A DNA stretch of 64,000 nt from Citrobacter freundii ATCC 8090 = MTCC 1658 = NBRC 12681 (GTDB lineage Bacteria > Pseudomonadota > Gammaproteobacteria > Enterobacterales > Enterobacteriaceae), in contig NZ_CP049015.1 of the NCBI RefSeq assembly GCF_011064845.1, forward strand, positions 1,054,001 to 1,118,000, given 5' to 3'. The stretch's first letter is position 1, and every line of letters starts with the position of its first letter. The notes beneath the pieces are model-generated. The model was not told the DNA's origin, ran no database searches, and saw only the letters and a program-made list of their open reading frames with translations. Position numbers and translations under genes: made by a program. Positions 38,970 through 48,193 of this stretch are shown here, piece by piece.

Positions 38970-39716
38970 TTACCTCTGCATGAGTGCGAACACGCCCCAC
39001 CCGATATATTCCCGGGTGAAGGTAACGTGGCGTGCTGGTGAACTTCTCAGTTGCTCTCTGACTTCGACGGCAAACTCATCGTCCGGATTTGCCTCCAGCC
39101 ACCGGCGCATCGTCAACCATTTTGCCGCCTCGTATCTGTCCCAACCCTCCTGGTCCGCCAGTACCATTTCGACCACGTCATAACCGAGCTGATCGAAAGA
39201 CGAAACGCGTTCTGGCAGAGAGAGGAAATCAGTCACTGAGGTCGCGCCGCAAGACTTAGCGATCTCCTCCGTTGCGGGTATCTGGCGCCAGTACGGTTCG
39301 CCGATGAGCAGGATCCCGCCTGATTTGAGACTTTGTTCCAGCTGTTTGACCGTTCCGGCAACGCCGCCGGCAATCCAGGTTGCACCAATGCAGGCGGCAA
39401 TATCGAATTTTTCTTCGGCGATATAACCTGTTGCATCGGCATGAATAAAACGCACGTGCTCAGTGACGCCCAATTCACTTGCCCGCAGGGTGGCTTGCTC
39501 GCTGAATAACTGGCTCATATCGATACCAACGCCGGAAATTCCATGATCGCGTGCCCAGGTGCACAACATCTCGCCAGAGCCGCTGCCGAGATCCAGGATG
39601 CGGGTTCCTGGGGCCATCCGTAAAACCTGACCTAACGTTGCATATTTCTGCGCGGTGAACGGATTATGAATGCGATGTGCGCTTTCGCTGATTGTAAAAA
39701 TCTTCGGGATATCCAT
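38970..39716 (-). CDS. yjhP: SAM-dependent methyltransferase YjhP
   Basis: This 248-residue class I methyltransferase has the same length as E. coli YjhP. Motif I is ILDLGSGSGEMLCTWA near residues 39-54, then GVGIDMS and an ATWIAGG block. The C-terminal YIGWGVFALMQR is the usual end. The substrate is unknown. In E. coli it is the last gene of topAI-yjhQ-yjhP. Here it follows topAI directly by 10 bp, with yjhQ missing. Confidence 0.95.
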   Translation of the reverse strand: MDIPKIFTISESAHRIHNPFTAQKYATLGQVLRMAPGTRILDLGSGSGEMLCTWARDHGISGVGIDMSQLFSEQATLRASELGVTEHVRFIHADATGYIAEEKFDIAACIGATWIAGGVAGTVKQLEQSLKSGGILLIGEPYWRQIPATEEIAKSCGATSVTDFLSLPERVSSFDQLGYDVVEMVLADQEGWDRYEAAKWLTMRRWLEANPDDEFAVEVREQLRSSPARHVTFTREYIGWGVFALMQR

Positions 39717-39726
39717 CTCTCTCTCC

Positions 39727-40002
<276 letters not shown>

Positions 40003-40096
40003 TCATCATGTGCAAAACGTGCAAACACACAGCGGTGTCCGCATTCGATTTCGGCGCATTGATAACCAGGCCGGCCTGAAAAGGTCGGTAAGCTGA

Positions 40097-40123
40097 TTAT
40101 CTGATGATTACATTCTCCAGCAT
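40097..40123 (-). CDS. Short leader open frame 2 upstream of topAI
   Basis: An 8-codon frame (MLENVIIR) begins in the TGATG that ends the first leader frame, so the two could be coupled. It ends about 112 bp before the topAI start. It might be part of an antibiotic-sensing leader, or be unrelated. Confidence 0.3.
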   Translation of the reverse strand: MLENVIIR

Positions 40124-40167
40124 CAAAGCCTCGGGTTGAGTTGATAGATATTTACCTGCTGAATCAT
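40123..40167 (-). CDS. Candidate topAI leader peptide
   Basis: A 14-codon frame (MIQQVNIYQLNPRL) lies on the minus strand about 140 bp ahead of topAI. AGGCTGGT precedes the ATG and gives a weak ribosome site. In E. coli topAI is preceded by a translated leader peptide gene, toiL, whose stalling by ribosome-targeting antibiotics relieves Rho-dependent termination. The position and size fit this role. I do not remember the exact ToiL sequence well enough to confirm identity. Confidence 0.45.
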   Translation of the reverse strand: MIQQVNIYQLNPRL

Positions 40168-40503
40168 ACCAGCCTGGACGAGTAGGGGAATCGTCCTGTC
40201 GGGAAAATGTGATCTATGACGAAAAATTGCGTTTAGTTTATTTTATAATTTTTTAACTCTCAGCTAGCTGAGCGGTGTATGAATGTATTAAATTTATTGA
40301 ATTTTCAGACATCGTCAGTAGCGGTATTGGTCGTAATGATGTGTAGTTGGTCTCACTTGCGTCACACTATAGATTAGTGATATTTAATCTTTTCTTATCT
40401 TAATTTTGTTTTATTTGATAAACAGGTCTTTATTATAAAAAGAATTTTTAATGGTGTTTGTGTTTAATTCTATTTAGGAATTTTCTTAACGTCATGAAGT
40501 GTG

Positions 40504-40509
40504 TATACT
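40504..40509 (+). promoter_or_regulatory. Minus-10 element of the putative sRNA
   Basis: TATACT matches the consensus in five of six bases. A weak minus-35 lies about 17-18 bp upstream. Transcription would begin near 40516. Confidence 0.4.
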
Positions 40510-40515
40510 CAATCC

Positions 40516-40613
40516 TGCAAGAAGCTCTTCTGTTATCATCAAAACTATAAAAATGTCCTTAACACCCGTATTACCTCTGCCCTGTATCTCTTCTCAGGGG
40601 AGAGGTTTTTTTT
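40516..40613 (+). ncRNA. Putative small regulatory RNA of about 98 nt
   Basis: A good minus-10 precedes an unstructured 5' part (CAATCCTGCAAGAAGCTC). This is followed by a strong intrinsic terminator: CCTCTGCCCTG (40574-40584) pairs with CAGGGGAGAGG (40595-40605) and eight T follow. No open frame fits. A solitary promoter-terminator unit of about 100 nt in an intergenic region is the usual form of an Hfq-binding sRNA. I do not recognise which one it is. Confidence 0.5.
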
Positions 40614-41300
40614 CTGTATATTATTTTGATAGTCATCATAAATAGATAATTTAATATTATTGTTCTTGTTGCTTTACATTAGTGATGACGACAGATTTTT
40701 TCTGTGAACCATACGGTACTATTGAAATAGTATCGCTATGAATCTATTTTATAGTGAATAGTGTAATTTTGTATTTATTTATAATGGTATTATATAGTTT
40801 TTCTTATAACTGCCTGTTTTTCAGCGTTATGTTAATTCTTGCTTTTGAAATAATTGTGATTTTGTTCACGGATTTTAGTGCGTTAAGTAGCTATTTGTAG
40901 AGAGGTGCAAACGGTTGCATTTTGCTGTTACAGCATTCGTTCATTAAAAAATATAGCGATGGTATATCTTGTGTCGGTATTGGGTGCAAGAATCTAAATG
41001 ATTTTTATTATCTCTTAGATATACGAATACCGTTTATGACTTCTGTTAGCTTAACACCATGGAAAATGCAGTAAAAACAGACAGGGAATATGATTTTATC
41101 AATCAGAACGGAGCTTTTAATTACTGGCATAATTACTGGCTTTTTATCTTCCTTTTTATAAATCGTTGTCGTAATGCCCATAAAGTCAGCATTCTGGGAT
41201 GAGTGCTGATTTTATTTTGTTCTCAGATTATTCAACCCACGCTGTATGCAGGTCTTCTCTTGCAGTACCTCGTAAATGATACATTAAAGGATCTCCTGGA

Positions 41301-42557
41301 ATGGATATTGTTGAACGCTTTATTAACTACACGAAAATCAATACCACGACCTCAAGGGAAAATGGTGCTAATGGGATAATGCCTTCTTCACCTGGTCAAA
41401 TGGAACTGGCAAAACTGCTGGCAGTAGAACTTGAAGCATTAGGAATGGAAAACATTGAGGTCAGGGATACCGCTATTGTGACAGCGACATTACCTGCAAA
41501 TACGGACGACGCGATCCCTGTCGTTTCCTTTTTTGGTCATCTCGATACCAGTGCGGAACAGACTGCGGACACAAAAGCACAACGTCTTCACTACAGCGGT
41601 GGGGATTTGTGTCTGAACCAGGAGCTAAAAATTTATCTGCGCGAAAGTGAATTTCCAGAACTGAAAAATTATATCGGTGATGACCTGCTGGTGACGGATG
41701 GTACCAGTCTGTTGGGGGCAGATGATAAAGCCGCCATCGCCGCGATTATGAATGCCCTGGAGTACCTTGTCGCACATCCGGAGATTAAGCATGGGCCGGT
41801 GAAGGTCGGTTTTGTTCCTGATGAAGAGCAGGGATTACGAGGTGCAAAAGCATTTGATGTTGCGGCGTTTGGGGCTGATTTTGGCTATACCCTGGACTGC
41901 TGCGGCATTGGAGAATTTGTCTATGAGAACTGGAACGCGGGTGATGCGGAAATCATCTTTACCGGCCAGTCCGCACACCCTATGTCGGCCAAAGGTAAGC
42001 TTAAGAACTCTCTGCTGATGGCGCATAAGTTTATTGCGATGCTGCCCGGAGGAGAGGCGCCTGAGTATACGGAAGGACGCGAAGGGTATTACTGGGTAAA
42101 ACAACTTCAGGGTAACAGCGCCCGTACGGTACTTAAGCTGGATATCCGGGATTTTACCGAAGAGGGGTATAAGGCGCGTATGGCATATATCCGCCAGCTG
42201 GCCGTCAGCACCTGCGCGCTGTGGGGAGAAAACAGCGTGGTCTGCCATTTAACCGATCGCTATGCCAATGTGTTCAATAGCTTGCAGGGCGATGCTCACT
42301 ACCCGATTGATATTGCGTTACGCGCGTATCAGAAGTGTGGCATTACCCCGCAACCTGTCGCTATGCGTGGTGGATATGATGGCGCAGTGTTATCGCAGAA
42401 AGGACTACCTTGCCCGAATATTTTTACCGGTGCCCATAACTTTCATTCGATTTATGAATACCTGCCGGTGCGTTCACTGCGGGCCGCCAGCGATGTCGTG
42501 GTAGCGGTCATTGAGGAAACCTTTGCTGAGTTCGCGCAGGGGAGAGCTCAGTCATGA
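41301..42557 (+). CDS. Peptidase T-like M20 tripeptidase
   Basis: This 418-residue zinc aminopeptidase of family M20B is close in length to PepT (408). Metal-ligand blocks are GHLDTS near residue 80, LLGADDKAAI near residue 143, PDEEQG near residue 177, and the late histidine in IFTGAHNFHSIYE near residue 391. PepT's DGGG is DCCG here, and SAHPMSAKGK replaces NVHPGTAKG. It removes the N-terminal residue of tripeptides. The stop overlaps the next start (ATGA), so it is coupled to a DcuC-type carrier. It is a second PepT-like gene, not the chromosomal pepT itself. Confidence 0.9.
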   Translation: MDIVERFINYTKINTTTSRENGANGIMPSSPGQMELAKLLAVELEALGMENIEVRDTAIVTATLPANTDDAIPVVSFFGHLDTSAEQTADTKAQRLHYSGGDLCLNQELKIYLRESEFPELKNYIGDDLLVTDGTSLLGADDKAAIAAIMNALEYLVAHPEIKHGPVKVGFVPDEEQGLRGAKAFDVAAFGADFGYTLDCCGIGEFVYENWNAGDAEIIFTGQSAHPMSAKGKLKNSLLMAHKFIAMLPGGEAPEYTEGREGYYWVKQLQGNSARTVLKLDIRDFTEEGYKARMAYIRQLAVSTCALWGENSVVCHLTDRYANVFNSLQGDAHYPIDIALRAYQKCGITPQPVAMRGGYDGAVLSQKGLPCPNIFTGAHNFHSIYEYLPVRSLRAASDVVVAVIEETFAEFAQGRAQS

Positions 42558-43915
42558 TTCAGGTGTTAATTGCCCTACTGGTGATCGTGGTGGTCGCGCG
42601 TCTGATCCTGAAAGGTTATCGCGCTGAACCCGTGTTGTTCATTGCTGGCCTGGTGTTGATGATTTGTACGGCGTTAACCGGATGGGGTTCTGTATTACCG
42701 AAGGGGGTTGCCAGTACGGGGATTTCATTTCTCGATCCTTTCGAGGTGATGCGCGATCTCTTTAGTACGCGTGCCGCCGATCTCGGCCTGATGATCATGG
42801 CGCTCATGGGATTTGCGCATTACATGGATCATATCGGGGCAAATGAAGCGGTTGTGCGGGTTGTGACGAAACCTTTGCGCGCGCTGCGTTCGCCCTATGT
42901 GCTTCTATTTTTCTCCTATCTGCTCGCCAGCCTCCTGCAGTTGGCCATTCCATCCGCCACCGGGCTAGCCGTGTTGCTGATGGGGACGATGTTCCCCATT
43001 ATGCTGGGGTTAGGGCTTTCTGCGGCCTCAGCCGCTGGGGTTATTGCCACCTCGCTTGGTGTGGCATATACCCCGACGGCCATCGATGCTATCAGGGGAT
43101 CTAAAGCGGTCAATATGGATGTGGTGGAATACGTTGTTTACCACCAGGGACCCGCAGCGCTGGCAACCGTGCTGGTCGTCGGCGTCTGCCATTTCTTCTG
43201 GCAGCGGCATTGCGACCGTAAAGCGGGGACGCTTCCAAGAGAAATCGGTAGCGCTGAGGTGACTGACTCAGGAAAAGCCCCGGCTTTTTATGCGCTGCTC
43301 CCGATGCTTCCGATACTGATGGCGGTGGGATCATCGGAAATGTTTGTCAGTGGTATTAACCTGAATATTATCACCATTGTGCTCATTTCGATGGCTGTCT
43401 GTATGTTGATTGAATGGCTGCGGGTGCGTGATTTAAAGTCAGTATGCGAAGGATTCAGCCATTTCCTTAAAGGCATGGGCACTGCCTTTACCGGGGTAGT
43501 TGGGCTGCTGGTTGCGGCAGGTGTTTTTGCCCACGGGATTAAAGTTATTGGTGCCATTGATCAATTAATCCTGATGGCGGAGCACGTGGGATTACCCCCA
43601 TTTGCTATGGCGGTGGTGTTTGCGCTGGTGACGCTGGCGGCAGCAATTATTATGGGATCGGGTAATGCGCCATTCCTTGCTTTCGTTGAGCTGATCCCGC
43701 AAATCGCGGCAAGTATGGGCGCTAACGCTGTTGCCATGATCCTGCCGATGCAGCAGGCATCACATATGGGGCGGGCAATTTCACCGGTTTCCGGCGTGGT
43801 GATTGCCGTTTCCAGTGGGGCGAAAATAACGCCATTTGATGTGGTTAAACGTACCGCCGTACCGCTGATTGTGGGCTTTGTAACTCATACCCTGATCATC
43901 GGTATTTTCTATTAA
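42554..43915 (+). CDS. DcuC-family anaerobic C4-dicarboxylate carrier
   Basis: This 453-residue membrane protein has about 12 helices and resembles DcuC/YhiT-type carriers (LPKGVASTGISFLDPFEVMRDLFSTR; IPSATGLAVLLMGTMFPIM; a late MQQASHMGRAISPVSGV block). DcuC exports succinate or exchanges fumarate and aspartate under anaerobic conditions. Its ATG overlaps the peptidase stop by four bases. The pair may turn peptides such as aspartyl tripeptides into amino acids and handle the resulting dicarboxylates; this is inference. A T-tailed hairpin ends the operon. Confidence 0.9.
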   Translation: MIQVLIALLVIVVVARLILKGYRAEPVLFIAGLVLMICTALTGWGSVLPKGVASTGISFLDPFEVMRDLFSTRAADLGLMIMALMGFAHYMDHIGANEAVVRVVTKPLRALRSPYVLLFFSYLLASLLQLAIPSATGLAVLLMGTMFPIMLGLGLSAASAAGVIATSLGVAYTPTAIDAIRGSKAVNMDVVEYVVYHQGPAALATVLVVGVCHFFWQRHCDRKAGTLPREIGSAEVTDSGKAPAFYALLPMLPILMAVGSSEMFVSGINLNIITIVLISMAVCMLIEWLRVRDLKSVCEGFSHFLKGMGTAFTGVVGLLVAAGVFAHGIKVIGAIDQLILMAEHVGLPPFAMAVVFALVTLAAAIIMGSGNAPFLAFVELIPQIAASMGANAVAMILPMQQASHMGRAISPVSGVVIAVSSGAKITPFDVVKRTAVPLIVGFVTHTLIIGIFY

Positions 43916-43928
43916 CTTCGTTTGTAAC

Positions 43929-43972
43929 AAGCAAACTTCCGGCTTGCTAAATGCCCGGTAGTTTGCTTTTTC
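43929..43972 (+). terminator. Terminator of the peptidase-carrier operon
   Basis: AAGCAAACT (43929-43937) pairs with AGTTTGCTT (43960-43968), with an inner CCGG/CCGG stem, and is followed by TTTTCT. Confidence 0.85.
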
Positions 43973-44237
43973 TGATTACAGCTCTTATCACCGCAGATGA
44001 TATTGATTACTGGTGATTATTATTAACTTTTATCTTTATCGCATTATTCTTATTGGACATTGTTGAGCTATTCTGGATTAATGATTAATAAGTATGATGT
44101 ATTGTATTTGCACGTTTATTACATAGGGATAAGTTAATCTGGATCATATTTCGGCGATTTTAGTTGTAGTAATTTTTTAATAGAGTAATACAAGAATAAC
44201 GTGGAATAACAATGACGATTTATTTGGGCAGGTTTAA
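43973..44237. other. AT-rich spacer
   Basis: Nothing beyond AT-rich sequence is seen between the terminator and the next gene. It presumably holds the promoter of the gene at 44238. Confidence 0.4.
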
Positions 44238-44867
44238 GTGGTAAGGGATTCTGGAAGAGTTAGTACGTTACGACATCATTATCAGGATGATCTGGAAACA
44301 TTTACCTGGAGTGCGTTAGTTGCAATTGGTATCGCAATAAAGGATCATAAGATCTACTCTAAAATGTCAGAGCATCTATTCATTATGCATTGGCTGGCTA
44401 TTGCCAAAAAAAGAAAAATATTTTCGAAGAGCATTGTCAGTGAGCTTCAGTGGCTAATTGATGAGGGGAAGAAAAAAAGCATCAATGCACAACTTAAATT
44501 TAAAATAGAATATTTGTACGCCACATCGAGTGGTGACGTGACAATGCAAAACGACTATTTTAAATTTACTCATACGATTGAAGTATTGAGAAATAATGGA
44601 TGGGAGAGCTTTCTGCTCACTCCAGAGAAATGGCAAGGACTTCATGAAAGTATTAAGGTCAGAAAAGGTGACTTTATCTTTATGGATGATGCCCGGCTTC
44701 AGGAGTGCTTTGGCGTGCAGGGCGAGATTGTCAAACCTTTCTGTATTCGAGTGTACGGCGATGTTGAGTTTGCAAAGTTAACGTTCATCAAACATAACCT
44801 GCCGGTTGAATTTGTGAAACACATTTCGAATGAGTTTCATTATTTCAATTTTCTTTCTGTTAAGTAA
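44238..44867 (+). CDS. Uncharacterised protein, GTG start
   Basis: This 209-residue protein has no family I know. It is mixed alpha/beta, lacks membrane helices, and has a basic middle section (AKKRKIFSKSI; DEGKKKSIN). The start GTG at 44238 has GGCAGG about 11 bp upstream, a modest ribosome site. Codon use is AT-rich like the other accessory genes. A small gene follows after 96 bp. The function is unknown. Confidence 0.65.
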   Translation: MVRDSGRVSTLRHHYQDDLETFTWSALVAIGIAIKDHKIYSKMSEHLFIMHWLAIAKKRKIFSKSIVSELQWLIDEGKKKSINAQLKFKIEYLYATSSGDVTMQNDYFKFTHTIEVLRNNGWESFLLTPEKWQGLHESIKVRKGDFIFMDDARLQECFGVQGEIVKPFCIRVYGDVEFAKLTFIKHNLPVEFVKHISNEFHYFNFLSVK

Positions 44868-44963
44868 TGCTTAATTGATATAGAGGAAAAATTTCTGTTT
44901 GTTCAAAGAGCAGTGATCTACTTGTGAAAGTATCGGATATATACCACGCGCAAAGGATAGCGA

Positions 44964-45200
44964 ATGTTTACTCGAAAGTTAGTGATTACAACCGAATGGA
45001 TAAGGTTGTCGGATACGTCAGACAATATGTCCATTTCTTTTCGGGGCGTTCTTGAGATCGGTGAAAGCACAGTTGTGCCAGATGACAATACACCTCTACT
45101 TCGTTTAGAAAATGACATGGCACCTATCGCCGTTGATGCGTTATCATGGGTGAGGGTGCCAGTTGAACGCCATGAAAATGTTATCGTCTATATTTTCTGA
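44964..45200 (+). CDS. Uncharacterised small protein, 78 aa
   Basis: This 78-residue protein is soluble, beta-rich and acidic (MFTRKLVITTEWIRL at the start). AAGGA lies 7-11 bp before the ATG, a good ribosome site. It may belong with the preceding orphan gene. No family is recognised. Confidence 0.6.
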   Translation: MFTRKLVITTEWIRLSDTSDNMSISFRGVLEIGESTVVPDDNTPLLRLENDMAPIAVDALSWVRVPVERHENVIVYIF

Positions 45201-45301
45201 ATCCGGGTTTATTAATCCATTAATAATATTAATGTCGATTTGTTCTTATTTTATCCTTCCCGGTGCAAGATGAGATGTCTGGCTGAACAATTTGTTGAGG
45301 A

Positions 45302-45931
45302 TCACAGCGCGGGTGAGAGCATTTGTAGTGCGTGTACATTATAAATAATGCCAAACACCGCCACCGCGAGCAGAAAAAGAGAGGAGATAAAACCGCTGCA
45401 TCTGGCAAAGCGCTCTGGTATCCAGCGTTTGAAAACCACGATGTAAAAAGACAGCACCGTCAGATCAAAAATAACCCACACCAGCGTTAGCGTCAGAATG
45501 CTGGTGGTGAAATCTTGCGTAATGGCAATGAACTGGGGGAAAAAAGCTACGAAAAACAAAATGTCCTTTGGGTTGGCGACCCCGGTCAGAAATCCGTGGA
45601 TAAGCCCGCTGTTATCGCGTTTTCGCGCACCCAGCCCGGGGTTTGAGGCCCTGGCCCGCAGGCCGTTAATCGCCATCACTCCGATATACAACGATCCCAC
45701 AAGACCCAGTACGCCAAGCCATATCGCAGAGATTGAAACCACGCCAGCTAGCATCAGTGCAGCCAGAGCAATCAGTACTAAAGAAGCGCCGTTAGTGCCA
45801 ATCAGCGTGAGAAAAGCCCGGCGATAGCCGTGCTGCGCCGCGGTGGTGGTAATCAGCGCCACGACAGGACCCGGTGTTAACAGCAGGGTTACTACGCTGA
45901 GGCTATAGGCAGCCAGTAAAGTGAAATTCAT
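45302..45931 (-). CDS. LysE/RhtB-family amino-acid exporter
   Basis: This 209-residue protein has six likely helices. It contains the LysE signature LLTPGPVVALITTTAAQHGYRR near residues 17-38 and NPKDILFFVAFFPQF near residues 120-134. Members export lysine, arginine, threonine or homoserine lactones. It is divergent from a LysR-type regulator (about 110 bp), a common arrangement of an exporter with its amino-acid sensor. Confidence 0.92.
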   Translation of the reverse strand: MNFTLLAAYSLSVVTLLLTPGPVVALITTTAAQHGYRRAFLTLIGTNGASLVLIALAALMLAGVVSISAIWLGVLGLVGSLYIGVMAINGLRARASNPGLGARKRDNSGLIHGFLTGVANPKDILFFVAFFPQFIAITQDFTTSILTLTLVWVIFDLTVLSFYIVVFKRWIPERFARCSGFISSLFLLAVAVFGIIYNVHALQMLSPAL

Positions 45932-46040
45932 ACCTGATTATCCTGATGATATTTTCCACCAGTATTCCGTTTACGTAGCGCATTGAAAAACGAATAAAAC
46001 TGCGCTCTACTGTGAGTAAAACTCAACATAGAAACTCACG

Positions 46041-46946
46041 ATGACGCTACCTCCGTTGTATGCCCTGAGGGCTTTTGAAGCCGCAGCCCGTCTGGGAACG
46101 TTCAGCAAAGCCGCTATTCAACTTAACGTGACGGCGGGCGCGGTAAGCCGTCATATTCGCACGCTGGAGGCATGGTTTGGCTGTGAGCTATTTATCCGCA
46201 GCGGCCCGCGTATCGAGATAACACCTTCTGGGCAAGGGTTAGCGCAGCAGTTGACGGCTGGGTTTCAGAGTCTGGAACACGCGTGTCATGCCTTTCGCAG
46301 CAGCAGTCATGAGCTACGGCTGAAAGCGCCGTCTACGTTGACAATGCGCTGGCTTCTGGATGTGCTGCGTCTTTTCCGTGAAGCGCATCCGACCCCGGTG
46401 ATCGAAATTTCCAGCGTCTGGATGGATACCGATTCTGTATCCTTCAGTCGTGAACCGTATGATTGTGCGATCCTGTTAGGGAATGGCCATTTTGGTGACG
46501 ATACCGACAGCCGGTTGCTGTTTCAGGAGTGGCTTATCCCAGTGTGTTCACCCGCACTGCTGGTGCAGGCGCAGCGCGATCTTTCTGCCTGTGAACTGAT
46601 TCATCCCTCAGCGGATCGCCGAGACTGGCGTCGGTGGCTGCAACGCACTGGGAAGTTTCCGGCGTTGAATCTTGCGCGAGGCAAAGTGTTCGACACCCTG
46701 GAGCAGGGTAGTCTTGCCGCGATGAGTGGTCATGGCGTGTCTGTTGCCGACCTGCTGTTAAGCCTGGCGGCCATTCAGGCAGGGATGTTGGCGTTACCGT
46801 TTAAAGATGCTGTGGCGACTGGCGAGGGGTATTACCTTGTCTGGCCAAAGGCTTCAACACGGCTCAGAAATATTGAGCTGCTGTATCGCTGGTTAAAAGA
46901 GGCTGCGCCGTCTGCTTCCTCGGCAGATCTAAACTGGCTGGATTAA
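46041..46946 (+). CDS. LysR-type regulator, probable activator of the LysE exporter
   Basis: This 301-residue protein begins with a LysR helix-turn-helix (LYALRAFEAAARLGTFSKAA, then AGAVSRHIRTLEAWFG) and has a substrate-binding domain from about residue 90. It belongs to the GcvA-like branch (early PPLYALRAFEAAAR). It is divergent from the LysE-type exporter and probably activates it in the presence of an amino acid. Confidence 0.9.
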   Translation: MTLPPLYALRAFEAAARLGTFSKAAIQLNVTAGAVSRHIRTLEAWFGCELFIRSGPRIEITPSGQGLAQQLTAGFQSLEHACHAFRSSSHELRLKAPSTLTMRWLLDVLRLFREAHPTPVIEISSVWMDTDSVSFSREPYDCAILLGNGHFGDDTDSRLLFQEWLIPVCSPALLVQAQRDLSACELIHPSADRRDWRRWLQRTGKFPALNLARGKVFDTLEQGSLAAMSGHGVSVADLLLSLAAIQAGMLALPFKDAVATGEGYYLVWPKASTRLRNIELLYRWLKEAAPSASSADLNWLD

Positions 46947-46974
46947 GCTGTTTATTTTGCTGATTACCTATATT

Positions 46975-46993
46975 GATAATGGTTCTCATTATT
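46975..46993. promoter_or_regulatory. Fur box upstream of the AraC regulator
   Basis: GATAATGGTTCTCATTATT matches the Fur consensus GATAATGATAATCATTATC at most positions. It lies about 78 bp before the AraC-type start and predicts iron repression of the regulator. Confidence 0.75.
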
Positions 46994-47070
46994 ATTGTCG
47001 TATTGTGCAGGTAATGGTAATGTTGCTTCAGTTATAAACCGTTAATCCCATTTCCTGTGCAGAAGACAGC

Positions 47071-48054
47071 ATGAACAACACCACCGCCCTGAATGCCTCC
47101 GGACGCGTCGCTCGCACTTTCTCTGTCAGCGAGTTTATGGATTTTGGTGAGCGCTACGGGATCGATTACCGCTTTCCCCTGTTGGCACAAAGACCGGATT
47201 TGCCGTCTGGCAGCCCTGTTCTGCAAGGTGAAATTGAGGAGATGACTCTCCCCTGCGGGATGTGCGTGACGCACTCCGACGTACAGGTATTGCAACCCTA
47301 CGAAACTACTTCTCGCCACGACAGTCCTCTGTATATGCTGGTGGTACTGGAAGGCTGCGTGATCCTGACGCTTAACGGACAGGAGCATGTGGTGCGCTCC
47401 GGCATGGCGTTTAGCTCACGCCTGAGTGAGCACCAGACGATGCGTGCCCGTCATCATGCTGATTGTAAACTCCGGACATTATCGCTCGGTTTATATCCCG
47501 ACGGCGCGTATCGCACGGGGTTGCTTGAATCGTTGATGCGCGAGTGGGAAAGGTGCCAGACGCCGACGCTTATCTGGCAGGTACCGGGGTTTTTACTCAG
47601 CGGACTGCAGTACGCGCAGCAGAGTACGATTAGCCATGTTTCTCGTCAGCTGATGCTGGAAGGGCTGATATTACAACTGTTCGGTCATGGTCTCAGCATG
47701 TGTCAAGTCGAGAGCGGTAAACGTCTTGCGACGAGCGGTGAGCAGCAGCGGCTGGAGGTCGTTCGCCGACTGCTGGAGGAGAGTCCCGAAAATGACTACA
47801 CCCTTAATGAACTGGCCCAACGCGCGGCGATGAGCCCCAGCAGCCTGCGCAGTAAGTTCCGTGCAGCCTATGGCTGTTCGGTATTCGACTACCTGCGCGA
47901 TTGCCGTCTGGAACATGCGCGCGGCTATCTACTGGAAGGATATAGCGTACAGCAGGCGGCCTGGATGTCGGGTTATCAGCACGCCACCAACTTTTCTACC
48001 GCTTTTCGTCGCCGTTACGGCTTTTCGCCCGGCGATTTGCTCAAACCTTGCTAA
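47071..48054 (+). CDS. AraC-family regulator next to foxA
   Basis: This 327-residue protein has two C-terminal AraC helix-turn-helix motifs (TLNELAQRAAMSPSSLRSKF and YSVQQAAWMSGYQHATNFSTAF, then RRRYGFSPGDL). The N-terminal part resembles PchR/YbtA-type iron regulators. Such proteins bind a ferric-siderophore signal and activate the receptor gene. It is 121 bp upstream of the receptor gene and shares its direction. A Fur-like box precedes each gene. Confidence 0.92.
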   Translation: MNNTTALNASGRVARTFSVSEFMDFGERYGIDYRFPLLAQRPDLPSGSPVLQGEIEEMTLPCGMCVTHSDVQVLQPYETTSRHDSPLYMLVVLEGCVILTLNGQEHVVRSGMAFSSRLSEHQTMRARHHADCKLRTLSLGLYPDGAYRTGLLESLMREWERCQTPTLIWQVPGFLLSGLQYAQQSTISHVSRQLMLEGLILQLFGHGLSMCQVESGKRLATSGEQQRLEVVRRLLEESPENDYTLNELAQRAAMSPSSLRSKFRAAYGCSVFDYLRDCRLEHARGYLLEGYSVQQAAWMSGYQHATNFSTAFRRRYGFSPGDLLKPC

Positions 48055-48149
48055 TCCATATTTGCGTTTTACGCACGTGATTTCCTGACAATTTGGCACT
48101 GCGCATAGGCAACCTGGCATCCGGCATAGCTATCTCCGTCAGCAAAAAG

Positions 48150-48168
48150 GTAATAATTCTCACTTACA
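48150..48168. promoter_or_regulatory. Fur-like box upstream of foxA
   Basis: GTAATAATTCTCACTTACA is a degenerate Fur site placed 25-43 bp before the foxA start. It is weaker than the box at 46975. Together with the AraC regulator it suggests double control by iron and siderophore. Confidence 0.45.
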
Positions 48169-48193
48169 ATTAGACATGCCTTTGGAGATATTC

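Larger units (their letters stand above)
40168..41300. other. Long AT-rich non-coding region, one probable sRNA inside
   Basis: This stretch of about 1.1 kb has no convincing protein gene. It contains a probable sRNA (40516-40613) and otherwise only AT-rich sequence. The 3' end holds the promoter and ribosome site (AAAGGATCTCC) of the peptidase gene at 41301. Confidence 0.5.

Noticed and set aside
40168..41300. Pseudogene or prophage remnant in the AT-rich gap
   Set aside because: No frame fragments with recognisable similarity, no att-like repeats and no tRNA are present.
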